Shown piece after piece: positions 26,992 to 35,182 of a stretch of 64,000 bases of DNA. Source of the stretch: CAZDGV01 sp964505195 (GTDB lineage Bacteria; Bacteroidota; Bacteroidia; Chitinophagales; Chitinophagaceae). The stretch lies in NCBI GenBank assembly GCA_964505195.1, contig CAZDGV010000002.1:80281-144280 (forward strand), given 5' to 3'. The position numbers were made by a program, and so were the translations under genes. The notes under the pieces are model-generated. The model searched no databases and had not been told where the DNA came from. It was given only the letters and a program-made list of their open reading frames with translations. Every line of letters begins with the position of its first letter. Position 1 is the first letter of the stretch.

Positions 26992-28521
26992 ATGATACAG
27001 GATGTATTAAATGCACTTGGCATTTCCGAAGAGAATAATGGCGTTTCTACCGGTTTAGCGTGGCAAGCCGGCAAAGGAAAAAGGATCGCCTCGGTTTCAC
27101 CGGTGGATGGAAAACTGATTGCCCATGTGAACTTGGCCGATCGCGCCGGCTACGATCATGTAGTTCAAAGCGCTCAGGAAGCATTTAAAACATGGCGTCT
27201 ATTGCCAGCGCCGAAACGCGGAGAAATTGTACGTCAGATTGGAGATGCATTACGCTTTCATAAAGAACCGCTGGGCAAACTCGTTTCTTATGAGATGGGC
27301 AAAAGCCTGCAGGAAGGTTTGGGTGAAGTGCAGGAAATGATCGACATCTGTGATTTTGCGGTGGGATTATCCCGTCAGCTCTACGGACTCACCATGCACA
27401 GCGAAAGACCCGCACATCGTATGTATGAGCAATGGCATCCACTGGGTATTGTTGGCATTATTTCAGCCTTTAATTTTCCTGTTGCTGTATGGAGCTGGAA
27501 CACCATGCTGGCTTGGGTTTGCGGAGATGTATGTATTTGGAAACCCTCGGAGAAAACACCGCTGTGTGGAATTGCCTGTCAACATATCATTGCTTCCGTG
27601 TTTCGAAAAAATAATGTTCCCGAAGGCGTAAGCTGTCTGGTAATTGGCGACAGAGAAGTTGGGGAATGGATGAGTGAGGATACCCGAATTCCACTTGTGT
27701 CTGCCACAGGTTCTACGCGCATGGGAAAGGCAGTGGGCGCAGCTGTAGGTGCGCGCTTGGGCAGATCGCTCCTGGAGCTTGGCGGAAACAACGCCATCAT
27801 CATTTCTGAAAATGCTGATATAGATATTGCAATACGCGCCGTGCTCTTTGGAGCTGTGGGTACCGCCGGACAAAGATGTACAACAACGCGCAGACTTATT
27901 GTACATGAAAAAGTTTATGACCTCGTTAAGGATCAGCTCATTGCCGCTTATCGTCAGTTGAGAATTGGCAATCCGCTCGATGAGCAAAACCATGTTGGTC
28001 CGCTGATCGATCAGGATGCAGTAAAATCATATCTGCAGTCAATTGAGCAGTGTAAAAAAGAAGGTGGTCGATTTATCGTTGAAGGAGGTGTTTTGGAAGG
28101 TGCGGGTTATGAAAGCGGCTGTTATGTAAAACCATGTATTGCAGAAGCAGAAGGGCATTACGAAGTGGTAAAACACGAAACTTTTGCACCGATTCTTTAT
28201 GTCATTAAGTACAAAACACTAGATCAGGCCATTGCAATACAAAATGATGTACCGCAGGGCTTATCATCTGCAATTATGACGCTCAATATGCGAGAAGCAG
28301 AACAGTTTTTATGTGCCGCCGGTAGCGATTGTGGTATTGCCAATGTGAATATTGGTACGAGCGGTGCAGAAATTGGAGGTGCTTTTGGTGGCGAAAAAGA
28401 AACGGGAGGCGGAAGAGAAAGCGGTAGCGATGCCTGGAAGGCTTATATGCGCCGACAAACCAATACCATCAATTACTCTACACAGCTACCGCTTGCACAG
28501 GGTATCAAGTTTGATTTTTAA
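26992..28521 (+). CDS. Aldehyde dehydrogenase, ALDH7 (alpha-aminoadipic semialdehyde) type
   Basis: The 509-residue NAD-dependent dehydrogenase has the cofactor/Asn block GIISAFNFPVAVWSWN, the catalytic Glu in LLELGGNNAII and the catalytic Cys in GTAGQRCTTTRRL. The overall sequence, ending GGGRESGSDAWKAYMRRQT, is that of antiquitin-type enzymes, which oxidise 2-aminoadipate 6-semialdehyde in lysine breakdown. The start at 26992 is used; an earlier in-frame ATG lies within the receptor gene. No other lysine-catabolic gene is in the window. Confidence 0.92.
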   Translation: MIQDVLNALGISEENNGVSTGLAWQAGKGKRIASVSPVDGKLIAHVNLADRAGYDHVVQSAQEAFKTWRLLPAPKRGEIVRQIGDALRFHKEPLGKLVSYEMGKSLQEGLGEVQEMIDICDFAVGLSRQLYGLTMHSERPAHRMYEQWHPLGIVGIISAFNFPVAVWSWNTMLAWVCGDVCIWKPSEKTPLCGIACQHIIASVFRKNNVPEGVSCLVIGDREVGEWMSEDTRIPLVSATGSTRMGKAVGAAVGARLGRSLLELGGNNAIIISENADIDIAIRAVLFGAVGTAGQRCTTTRRLIVHEKVYDLVKDQLIAAYRQLRIGNPLDEQNHVGPLIDQDAVKSYLQSIEQCKKEGGRFIVEGGVLEGAGYESGCYVKPCIAEAEGHYEVVKHETFAPILYVIKYKTLDQAIAIQNDVPQGLSSAIMTLNMREAEQFLCAAGSDCGIANVNIGTSGAEIGGAFGGEKETGGGRESGSDAWKAYMRRQTNTINYSTQLPLAQGIKFDF

Positions 28522-28560
28522 AGTTTTCATAAATCACATTATCCCCTTTTCGACTATCCT

Positions 28561-28568
28561 TAATTTTG
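28561..28568 (+). promoter_or_regulatory. Candidate -7 element (TAATTTTG) for the subtilase gene
   Basis: TAATTTTG is identical to the tRNA-His -7 element and lies 24 bp before the subtilase ATG. The -33 position reads CATT, so only half the promoter is supported. Confidence 0.42.
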
Positions 28569-28592
28569 AACATCATTTTAAAAAAAGCGCTT

Positions 28593-30290
28593 ATGCGATT
28601 GGCATCAAAACATTTATTAACCCTGCTCCTAACTTCAGTTTTGTTGCAGGTATCTGTATATGCACAAACTGCTGCTTCCCCAGCAGGCACAGAGGATGAG
28701 TTCAAGGGATGGCATTTGAAAAGCAAAGAGACGGATGGGTATTACGGCATCAATCTCGATAAAGCCTATTCATTTCTGCAGGGCAAAAAAAGTAAACCTG
28801 TAATAGTAGCGGTAATTGATGGCGGCATTGATACTTTACACGAAGATTTAAGAAATATTTTGTGGCGCAATGCCCGCGAAATTGGAGGTAATGGTAAGGA
28901 TGATGATGGCAATGGCTATGCTGACGATGTATTTGGATGGAATTTTCTGGGCGGAAAAGATGGTAGAAGTGTAAAAGAAGATTCCTATGAGGCAGCACGG
29001 ATTTACTTCGGATTGAAACCACAATTTTCTGGATCTGTTGATCCTTCCAAATTGAACGAAGTACAAGCGAAAGACTATAAAACCTTTCTTGCCGCGAAAG
29101 CAGATATTGAAAAAGCATCTGAAGAAGCGCAATCTCAAATTTTATTCCTGCGAAACCTGTATAGCCGCTCCATAGAATCGGATAGCATACTTCGAATTCA
29201 TTTCAAAGCATCCTATACAGGCAATGAATTAGCTGGTTTTAAACCTGGCGATAAAAAAATAAGCGACGCAAAAGCTGCCATGTTTACCCTTTTCCGTGCT
29301 TTCGAAGCAATGGAAAATAACAATCAAAATATTATTACTGAGTTTACAGATTATTACAGGGGACAAGAAAAAAAGGCGCAGATGTCCACCACCCCACCTG
29401 CTCCCTATCGCCAGGAAATAGTGCAGGATAATTATAATGACATCAACGATCGCTTTTACGGAAATGGAGATGTAATGGCAAACAACCCAACGCATGGCAC
29501 CCATGTAAGTGGAATTATTGCCGGAATACACAATGATGTTGGCATACGCGGAGTAGCAAATAATGTTCGCATAATGACGCTGAGGGCTGTTCCTGATGGA
29601 GATGAGCACGATAAAGACATTGCTCTTGCTATTCGATATGCGGTGGACAATGGTGCTAAAGTGATCAATATGAGCTTTGGAAAATCTTTCTCACCACAAA
29701 AGCACTGGGTGGATGAAGCCGTAGAATATGCCGCAAAAAAAGGAGTACTTCTGGTGCATGCAGCGGGAAATGAGGCACAGAACAGCGACAGCATCACAAA
29801 ATTCCCCAATCCGCATTTAGTCCACTTAGGCAAAAAAGCTTCCAATTTTATAACAGTGGGCGCCAGTGGTGATCCAAAAACAGGTGGATTGGCAGCAGAC
29901 TTTTCAAATTATGGGAAAACAGAAGTGGATGTTTTTGCACCTGGCGTGAAGATTTACTCTACCATTCCTGGAGGTAATACTTATGGATTTTCTCAGGGTA
30001 CTAGTATGGCCAGTCCGGTGGTAGCAGGCGTGGCCGCACTGATTTTGCAGTATTATCCTGAGCTATCACCCGAGGAAGTAAAGCAGTGCATTGAAATAAG
30101 CGCAGCACCGATTAACGAAACAGCTGTCGTTCCAGGAACTGAAACAGAAGTATCATTCAATGCCTTAAGTCGTGCCGGAGGAATTGTTGATGCCTTGCAA
30201 GCAGTTTTGGCAGCAGACGCACTCAGTAAATCAAAATCGAATGCAGTTCCGGTCAATCAAAAATCACCCAAGCGTAACAACGCGCCTTAA
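28593..30290 (+). CDS. Exported S8 family serine peptidase (subtilase)
   Basis: The 565-residue protein has a signal peptide (MRLASKHLLTLLLTS..VYAQ). The catalytic triad is visible: Asp in VIAVIDGGID-like VAVIDGGIDTLHEDL, His in PTHGTHVSGIIAG and Ser in GTSMASPVVAGVAAL. A roughly 190-residue insertion separates the Asp and His blocks, much longer than in subtilisin, and includes a charged helical region. No type IX secretion C-terminal domain was recognised, so it is probably periplasmic. The TTG at 28566 is not preferred as a start because the ATG begins the signal peptide. Confidence 0.94.
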   Translation: MRLASKHLLTLLLTSVLLQVSVYAQTAASPAGTEDEFKGWHLKSKETDGYYGINLDKAYSFLQGKKSKPVIVAVIDGGIDTLHEDLRNILWRNAREIGGNGKDDDGNGYADDVFGWNFLGGKDGRSVKEDSYEAARIYFGLKPQFSGSVDPSKLNEVQAKDYKTFLAAKADIEKASEEAQSQILFLRNLYSRSIESDSILRIHFKASYTGNELAGFKPGDKKISDAKAAMFTLFRAFEAMENNNQNIITEFTDYYRGQEKKAQMSTTPPAPYRQEIVQDNYNDINDRFYGNGDVMANNPTHGTHVSGIIAGIHNDVGIRGVANNVRIMTLRAVPDGDEHDKDIALAIRYAVDNGAKVINMSFGKSFSPQKHWVDEAVEYAAKKGVLLVHAAGNEAQNSDSITKFPNPHLVHLGKKASNFITVGASGDPKTGGLAADFSNYGKTEVDVFAPGVKIYSTIPGGNTYGFSQGTSMASPVVAGVAALILQYYPELSPEEVKQCIEISAAPINETAVVPGTETEVSFNALSRAGGIVDALQAVLAADALSKSKSNAVPVNQKSPKRNNAP

Positions 30291-30325
30291 TACCCTATTT
30301 AAAATTGGTTTTTATAAATTGATTT

Positions 30326-30838
30326 ATGCCCAGACCTGCTGAAAACGAATACGCTTCCTTCTATCGAAACTATATTCAGTTGGCTGAGGGGAATGATGCA
30401 TGTACACTGCTAAAAGATCAGCTCGACGAAATGAAGTGCTTCCTGGAAGCAATCCCTCATGAAAAAGCTGACTTTGCATACGAAAAAGGTAAATGGTCTA
30501 TTAGAATATTACTGCAGCATATCATTGATGCAGAGCGCATTTTCGCCTTTCGTGCACTATGGATTGCAAGAGGTTCCACAGCACCTCTTCCCGGATATGA
30601 TGAAAATGCATTTGCGGAGCAGTCGATCACAAAACTCCCCGAACTCGATGCACTTAAATCAGAGCTGATTACACTTCGTAGAACCACCATTGATTTATTC
30701 AACAGCTTTAACGCGGAAATGCTTCAGCGTTCCGGCATGGCCAACGAATCATTGATCACAGTAAATGCCCTGGGATTCATTATTGCCGGGCATTTCAGAC
30801 ACCATCAACAAATACTGTTGGATAGATATCTTGCCTAA
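30326..30838 (+). CDS. DinB superfamily protein
   Basis: The 170-residue four-helix-bundle protein has the DinB-type metal ligands: a His in KWSIRILLQHIIDAERIF and the C-terminal HFRHHQQ. Such proteins include bacillithiol-dependent or thiol transferases, but most are uncharacterised, and no substrate can be named. The gene follows the subtilase by 35 bp. Its TAA (30836-30838) overlaps the poly-T end of the convergent rnpB terminator. Confidence 0.88.
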   Translation: MPRPAENEYASFYRNYIQLAEGNDACTLLKDQLDEMKCFLEAIPHEKADFAYEKGKWSIRILLQHIIDAERIFAFRALWIARGSTAPLPGYDENAFAEQSITKLPELDALKSELITLRRTTIDLFNSFNAEMLQRSGMANESLITVNALGFIIAGHFRHHQQILLDRYLA

Positions 30839-30864
30839 AAAAGGCAGGCCCCTACAGGGGCCTG
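30837..30864 (-). terminator. Rho-independent terminator of rnpB
   Basis: On the minus strand a strong GC stem CAGGCCCCT/AGGGGCCTG (30845-30864) is followed by CCTTTTTT. The run of A on the plus strand includes the last two bases of the dinB stop codon. Confidence 0.9.
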
Positions 30865-30872
30865 ATGAATTT

Positions 30873-31243
30873 GCTGTAAGCATGTAAGCCGGATTCTGTT
30901 CTCTTCTGTAGAAAAGCGACTACCATTTATCTGTTTTAGCAATTACTCGCTAAAATCAATCTGCCTACCCTTCAACCCTGCTTTGCAGCATCGGACGGGC
31001 CGTCCTCAAAGATTGATATACATGGCATTTCTGCACACAAGGTTTACCCCAACTCAACATTACTGCTAAGTTGCGTGGGCGCTTACTCCACGTTTTCACC
31101 CTTACCTGCCTTACGGCATCGGCGGTTATTTTCTGTGGCACTCTCTGTTGGTGTTGCCACCACCCGGCTATTCACCGGTGTGCTGCCCTTTGCAGTCCGG
31201 ACTTTCCTCTTTTATTGCTAAAAGCGATAGTCTAACATACAGC
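30873..31243 (-). ncRNA. rnpB: RNase P RNA component (type A)
   Basis: This is the catalytic RNA that matures tRNA 5' ends. On the minus strand it shows the conserved 5' block GAGGAAAGTCCGGAC, the GGTAAGGGTGAAA region and the 3' block ACAGAATCCGGCTTAC. The ends are set by pairing of GCTGTATG (31236-31243) with CTTACAGC (30873-30880) as helix P1, so they are accurate to a few bases. The length of about 371 nt is normal. A -7 element directly upstream and a strong terminator support independent expression. Confidence 0.95.
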
Positions 31244-31247
31244 GTTG

Positions 31248-31255
31248 CAAAATTA
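31248..31255 (-). promoter_or_regulatory. rnpB -7 element (TAATTTTG)
   Basis: On the minus strand TAATTTTG matches TAnnTTTG and lies 4 bp before the inferred rnpB 5' end, the right distance for a transcription start. Any -33 element would lie inside the 3' end of the Smr gene and is not evident. Confidence 0.55.
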
Positions 31256-31259
31256 AGCT

Positions 31260-32282
31260 TTAATAAGTAAAATAGATTTCTGTGGCTCCGTAACCAAAGG
31301 AAGGATGAAATTGATTCACAAACGATTTCACTTCGCGCTTGTTGCGCAGTATCGCGTGAATTTCATCACGCAGCGTACCTTTTCCCAGTCCATGTATAAC
31401 AATAAGGGTAGATTGTCTGTGCGCTATTGCAGCCTCGTAAAATTGCTCAAATGCCTTCAGCTGTATATCAAGTATTTCAGAAGAAGAAAGTCCGCTCCAC
31501 TGATCGGTTAATTTATCGATATGCAAATCCACTACTGTACGAGGAGGTAAATGATTAATTACTTGTTTTTTATCACTGTGCAATGTATAACCTGCCGATT
31601 TCAAAGCATCAAGATTTAATGAAACCGGCTCTGGCTTGAAGGGGTATTGGTCCCAAAGCAAGTAAGAAACAACTGCCTCTTGCTTCAATCGCATGTTTTC
31701 AATGCGCTGAAACAATTGTCTGTTTTTAATTTTCAATGTGGCCTCATAATGATCAACACGGTGCTTCTCGGGTGATTTTAAAGCAGTATCGAAGACGAAG
31801 CGTGGTCCATCATTGAATTTTTCAAACAATATATCATGTAAATAGAACTCCTGAAATGGCCTGATTTCATTGTGCAATTCAAAGTCAAGGGATTGACCAA
31901 GGAACAGCTGATATTCAAAATTGAGTGCATCTGAGGTTTGATTGAGCAGATAAATTTTACAATACTCTACTATATCGTCATCAAACACATCCTTATCAAA
32001 CACAGGCAGCAGTATTATCCAAAGTCCATGGCCCAGTTGATACCGATTCGTATTAACCTGCTTTTCGGGTTTAATATCTTCTACGTATTTTTTCAGCTTG
32101 GGAGCCTGCTGCTTTTTGCTTTGGAAGCGATGCAAATAAGGATGGTCAATCTGATCTTGATATACAGGAAATTGCACTCCATCTACTTCCACCAACAGCA
32201 TTTTAGAGTCGATGATATCTACTACCACACCTTCTTCTTTTGAATGCAGCAGCAATACTTTATCGCCTACCTGAAACTTCAT
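31260..32282 (-). CDS. DUF2027 and Smr domain protein
   Basis: The 340-residue protein starts with a KOW/SH3-like module (FQVGDKVLLLHSKEEGVVVD). A DUF2027 middle region follows (about 80-215), and the C-terminal Smr domain (about 250-340) has VDLHIDKL, the nuclease-type VIHGLGKGTLRDEIH and YGATEIYF. It lacks the MutS2 ATPase, so it is not MutS2. Smr domains nick nucleic acids or act in ribosome rescue in other proteins; the role here is unproven. The stop is next to the rnpB promoter. Confidence 0.9.
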   Translation of the reverse strand: MKFQVGDKVLLLHSKEEGVVVDIIDSKMLLVEVDGVQFPVYQDQIDHPYLHRFQSKKQQAPKLKKYVEDIKPEKQVNTNRYQLGHGLWIILLPVFDKDVFDDDIVEYCKIYLLNQTSDALNFEYQLFLGQSLDFELHNEIRPFQEFYLHDILFEKFNDGPRFVFDTALKSPEKHRVDHYEATLKIKNRQLFQRIENMRLKQEAVVSYLLWDQYPFKPEPVSLNLDALKSAGYTLHSDKKQVINHLPPRTVVDLHIDKLTDQWSGLSSSEILDIQLKAFEQFYEAAIAHRQSTLIVIHGLGKGTLRDEIHAILRNKREVKSFVNQFHPSFGYGATEIYFTY

Positions 32283-32334
32283 TACACAAAATTAGCTTCA
32301 GAAACGTCAATGCCAATCATGACACAATAAAGTT

Positions 32335-34038
32335 TTATTGAATGAGCTCCTGATTGCTGTTCAAATGGCTCTTACGGTAACCATAAAGGAAATAAATCAG
32401 TAAACCCAAAGCCATCCATACGAAAAACCACAACCAAGAAATCGCGGGTATTTCAATCAGCAGATAAGAACAGAATAATACACCCAGAATGGGAATGAGT
32501 GATAATTTTCGTATTAAGGTTGTAATGGCTACGACGGATGCTACTATGATAAAACACAGAAACAATATTTCCTGCAGCTCAACGGCGCCCAAATTCAATA
32601 TTGCATTGCTAATACGTTCACGACTCAAATAAAGGAAACTCAATAGCAGAATGGGAACAATGAATTGACCATTGATATAAGGAAGCTTAAACCCTTTGCG
32701 TTGATGATCTGGAATTTTGGGCAACATGAGTACACCACCACTTACCAGCACAAACGCAAACAATGTACCAATGCTGGTTAAATCCGTCATTCTGCTGCTT
32801 TGCATAAACAAAGAAGGTACAGCTACCAAAATACCTGTTACAATTGTTGAGAAATACGGTGTTTGATATTTCTTGTGCACTTTGCCAAAAGCCTTGGGTA
32901 ATAAGCCATCTCTGCTCATCGACATCCAGATGCGTGGCTGTCCCAGCTGAAAGACCAGCAATACACTGGTAGTAGCTACTACGGCACTGATGGCAACGAT
33001 ATAGCTGATCCACTCCTGACCTACTTGTTCAAACACAAATGCAAGCGGATCATTAACATTCAGTGCACTAAAATGAACCATCCCCGTTAGTACAAGGGCT
33101 ATCAAAATATAAAGAACCGTACATATCAGCAATGCGTATAGCATGCCTTTGGGTAGATCGCGCTGCGGGTTCTCGCATTCTTCAGCCGTAGTTGAAATTG
33201 CATCAAAACCAATGTAGGCATAAAAAACGGCAGACACTCCCTTCAGCACTCCTTCCATGCCATTAGGCATAAAGGGCGACCAATGACTGGGTTTTACGTA
33301 AAAAGCACCTAGAATGATTACGAAGATGATAACAGCAATTTTGAAAATAACCATAAAATTCGCACTTCGCTTACTTTCCTTGATGCCTACATAGGTAAGC
33401 CATGTAATCAGGCAAACAATGATAAACGCTGGTAAATTCACAAAAATGCGGGTATCGCCCAACAAGGGTGCATTGTTCCATGCGTTGAGAATCGCCTGCA
33501 TATCTGAGGTGATCGCTGCTCCCCCTGCTATTTTTTGCGAAGTGTCTGCAAATGCTTTTGAAGCGGTGGTGGGATCTACCGTTAACCATCCGGGTAAATG
33601 AATACCGGCCGCTTCCAGCAAATGATTGAAATAACTGCTCCAAGAAATTGCAACCACAATGTTGCCAATGGCATATTCTAAGATAAGCGCCCAGCCAATA
33701 ATCCATGCTATAATTTCTCCAAAAGAAACGTAAGCGTACGTGTAAGCACTTCCCGAAATAGGCACCCGACTAGCAAACTCCGCATAACAAAGCGCTGAAA
33801 AACCACAAGTAACAGCGGTAATTACAAAAAGCAATGATATGCCTGGGCCTCCATTGGATGCTGCCGTACCGATGGTTGAGAATATACCTGCTCCCACAAC
33901 AGCAGCAATACCGAGGAATGTGAGGTCTTTTACATTTAAAATACGTTTTAAACCCTGCTCTGCTTCATTATTTAAAGCTTGTGTAGCTTCTCTGTTGATG
34001 GCATCAATCGACTTTTTCCTAAAAAGGGATAGCGACAT
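32335..34038 (-). CDS. APC family amino-acid permease
   Basis: The 567-residue transporter has about 12-14 membrane helices in the inner membrane. Helix 1 carries the substrate-binding GIAAVVGAGIFSTIG, and ISGSAYTYAYVSFGEIIAW follows, as in cationic amino-acid/polyamine transporters (YfnA/CAT group). Another conserved stretch is FYAYIGFDAISTTAEE. Specificity cannot be read with certainty, but cationic or neutral amino acids are expected. It is monocistronic, with 160 bp of non-coding sequence upstream in which no clear promoter was found. Confidence 0.93.
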   Translation of the reverse strand: MSLSLFRKKSIDAINREATQALNNEAEQGLKRILNVKDLTFLGIAAVVGAGIFSTIGTAASNGGPGISLLFVITAVTCGFSALCYAEFASRVPISGSAYTYAYVSFGEIIAWIIGWALILEYAIGNIVVAISWSSYFNHLLEAAGIHLPGWLTVDPTTASKAFADTSQKIAGGAAITSDMQAILNAWNNAPLLGDTRIFVNLPAFIIVCLITWLTYVGIKESKRSANFMVIFKIAVIIFVIILGAFYVKPSHWSPFMPNGMEGVLKGVSAVFYAYIGFDAISTTAEECENPQRDLPKGMLYALLICTVLYILIALVLTGMVHFSALNVNDPLAFVFEQVGQEWISYIVAISAVVATTSVLLVFQLGQPRIWMSMSRDGLLPKAFGKVHKKYQTPYFSTIVTGILVAVPSLFMQSSRMTDLTSIGTLFAFVLVSGGVLMLPKIPDHQRKGFKLPYINGQFIVPILLLSFLYLSRERISNAILNLGAVELQEILFLCFIIVASVVAITTLIRKLSLIPILGVLFCSYLLIEIPAISWLWFFVWMALGLLIYFLYGYRKSHLNSNQELIQ

Positions 34039-34198
34039 GTTGGTGGATTTTAAAGTTCAGGTAGCTAAAATAACGCAAACCGAACGAATAAAAGTCAAGG
34101 AAAAAGATATTTAGCAACCGTGATCTGGTCGATTTAGCGAGGCAGACAAATGAACACCAAACCAAAGCACAGAATAATACAAGCCTATCGTAGAAAAA

Positions 34199-35164
34199 CT
34201 AGTGGTCTCTTTGTATCAGAAAATGAGCAAGTTGTTCAAGCGGCTCTTTCCGATAGCTACTTACAGCAATGGCTTCCAAATGCTCAAATGCCTTTTCCAG
34301 GTAATCCTTTTTCAGCTTTAGCGCCCACTCGTTCACGCCTGCATTGCGGAAGATATTCAGCACTTTCTCTACTTTATCAGGCGGATTGGTTTGCATCAAT
34401 GATACCAACAATTCTTTTTCTGCTGCCGACGCATGTTCAAGCGCATGAATCATTAAAAAAGTCTTTTTATTAGCAAGAATATCTCCACCTACCTGTTTTC
34501 CGAAACGCTCCGGATCGCCGAAAGCATCTAGATAATCGTCTTGCACCTGAAAGGCAATGCCCAGATTTCTACCGAATTCATACAAATGCGATGCATTACC
34601 TGCACTGGCGCCTCCGATAATGGCGCCCATTTTTAAACTGGCAGCAAGCAACACTGATGTTTTTAACTCAATCATTTTTTCGTAATCTGAAAAAGAGACA
34701 TGCGCTTGCCGCTCAAAATCCATATCGAGCTGCTGCCCTTCTGAAACCTCCAATGCCGTTTTATTGAACAATGCAATGATCTTCCCTTTATAAGCAGCTT
34801 GCACCTTATTCAGGTATTCATAACACATAATCAGCATCACATCACCGGCAAGAATGGCGGTATTGGTGCCAAAATTTGCATGCACTGTTGGAACCCCTCT
34901 GCGAAGCGGGGCGGCATCCATAATATCATCATGAATCAAAGAAAAGTTATGGAACAATTCAATGGCTGTTCCTACATCCCAAGCATCAGACTGAATATCA
35001 TCAAAAAGCTCATTGCCCATCAAACACATCACCGGCCGAACACGCTTTCCGCCAATTCCAAGTATATATTGTGAAGAATCGTACAGACTTGCAGGCTCCG
35101 ATGGAAAATGCCTTTTATTGAAAGACTTTTCAAATTGCTGCAGCAACTGTTCAAATGATTGCAT
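34199..35164 (-). CDS. Polyprenyl diphosphate synthase
   Basis: This trans-type isoprenyl synthase (321 residues) condenses isopentenyl diphosphate onto allylic diphosphates. Both Asp-rich motifs are present: FARM as HDDIMDAAPLRRG and SARM as FQVQDDYLDAFGD. The chain length (farnesyl, geranylgeranyl or longer) cannot be fixed by eye. Residues before the first motif are bulky (FHNFSLI), which could favour a shorter product. It is the last gene of the minus-strand run starting with DUF3822, 18 bp after rnr. Confidence 0.93.
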   Translation of the reverse strand: MQSFEQLLQQFEKSFNKRHFPSEPASLYDSSQYILGIGGKRVRPVMCLMGNELFDDIQSDAWDVGTAIELFHNFSLIHDDIMDAAPLRRGVPTVHANFGTNTAILAGDVMLIMCYEYLNKVQAAYKGKIIALFNKTALEVSEGQQLDMDFERQAHVSFSDYEKMIELKTSVLLAASLKMGAIIGGASAGNASHLYEFGRNLGIAFQVQDDYLDAFGDPERFGKQVGGDILANKKTFLMIHALEHASAAEKELLVSLMQTNPPDKVEKVLNIFRNAGVNEWALKLKKDYLEKAFEHLEAIAVSSYRKEPLEQLAHFLIQRDH

Positions 35165-35182
35165 TATTAATCTGATTTAAAA

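Noticed and set aside
31260..32282. MutS2 mismatch-repair protein
   Set aside because: Only the Smr domain and a DUF2027 region are present; the MutS ATPase core is absent.
34150..34473. Small plus-strand gene opposite the polyprenyl synthase
   Set aside because: It is antisense to a well-conserved synthase, and its translation shows no recognisable features.
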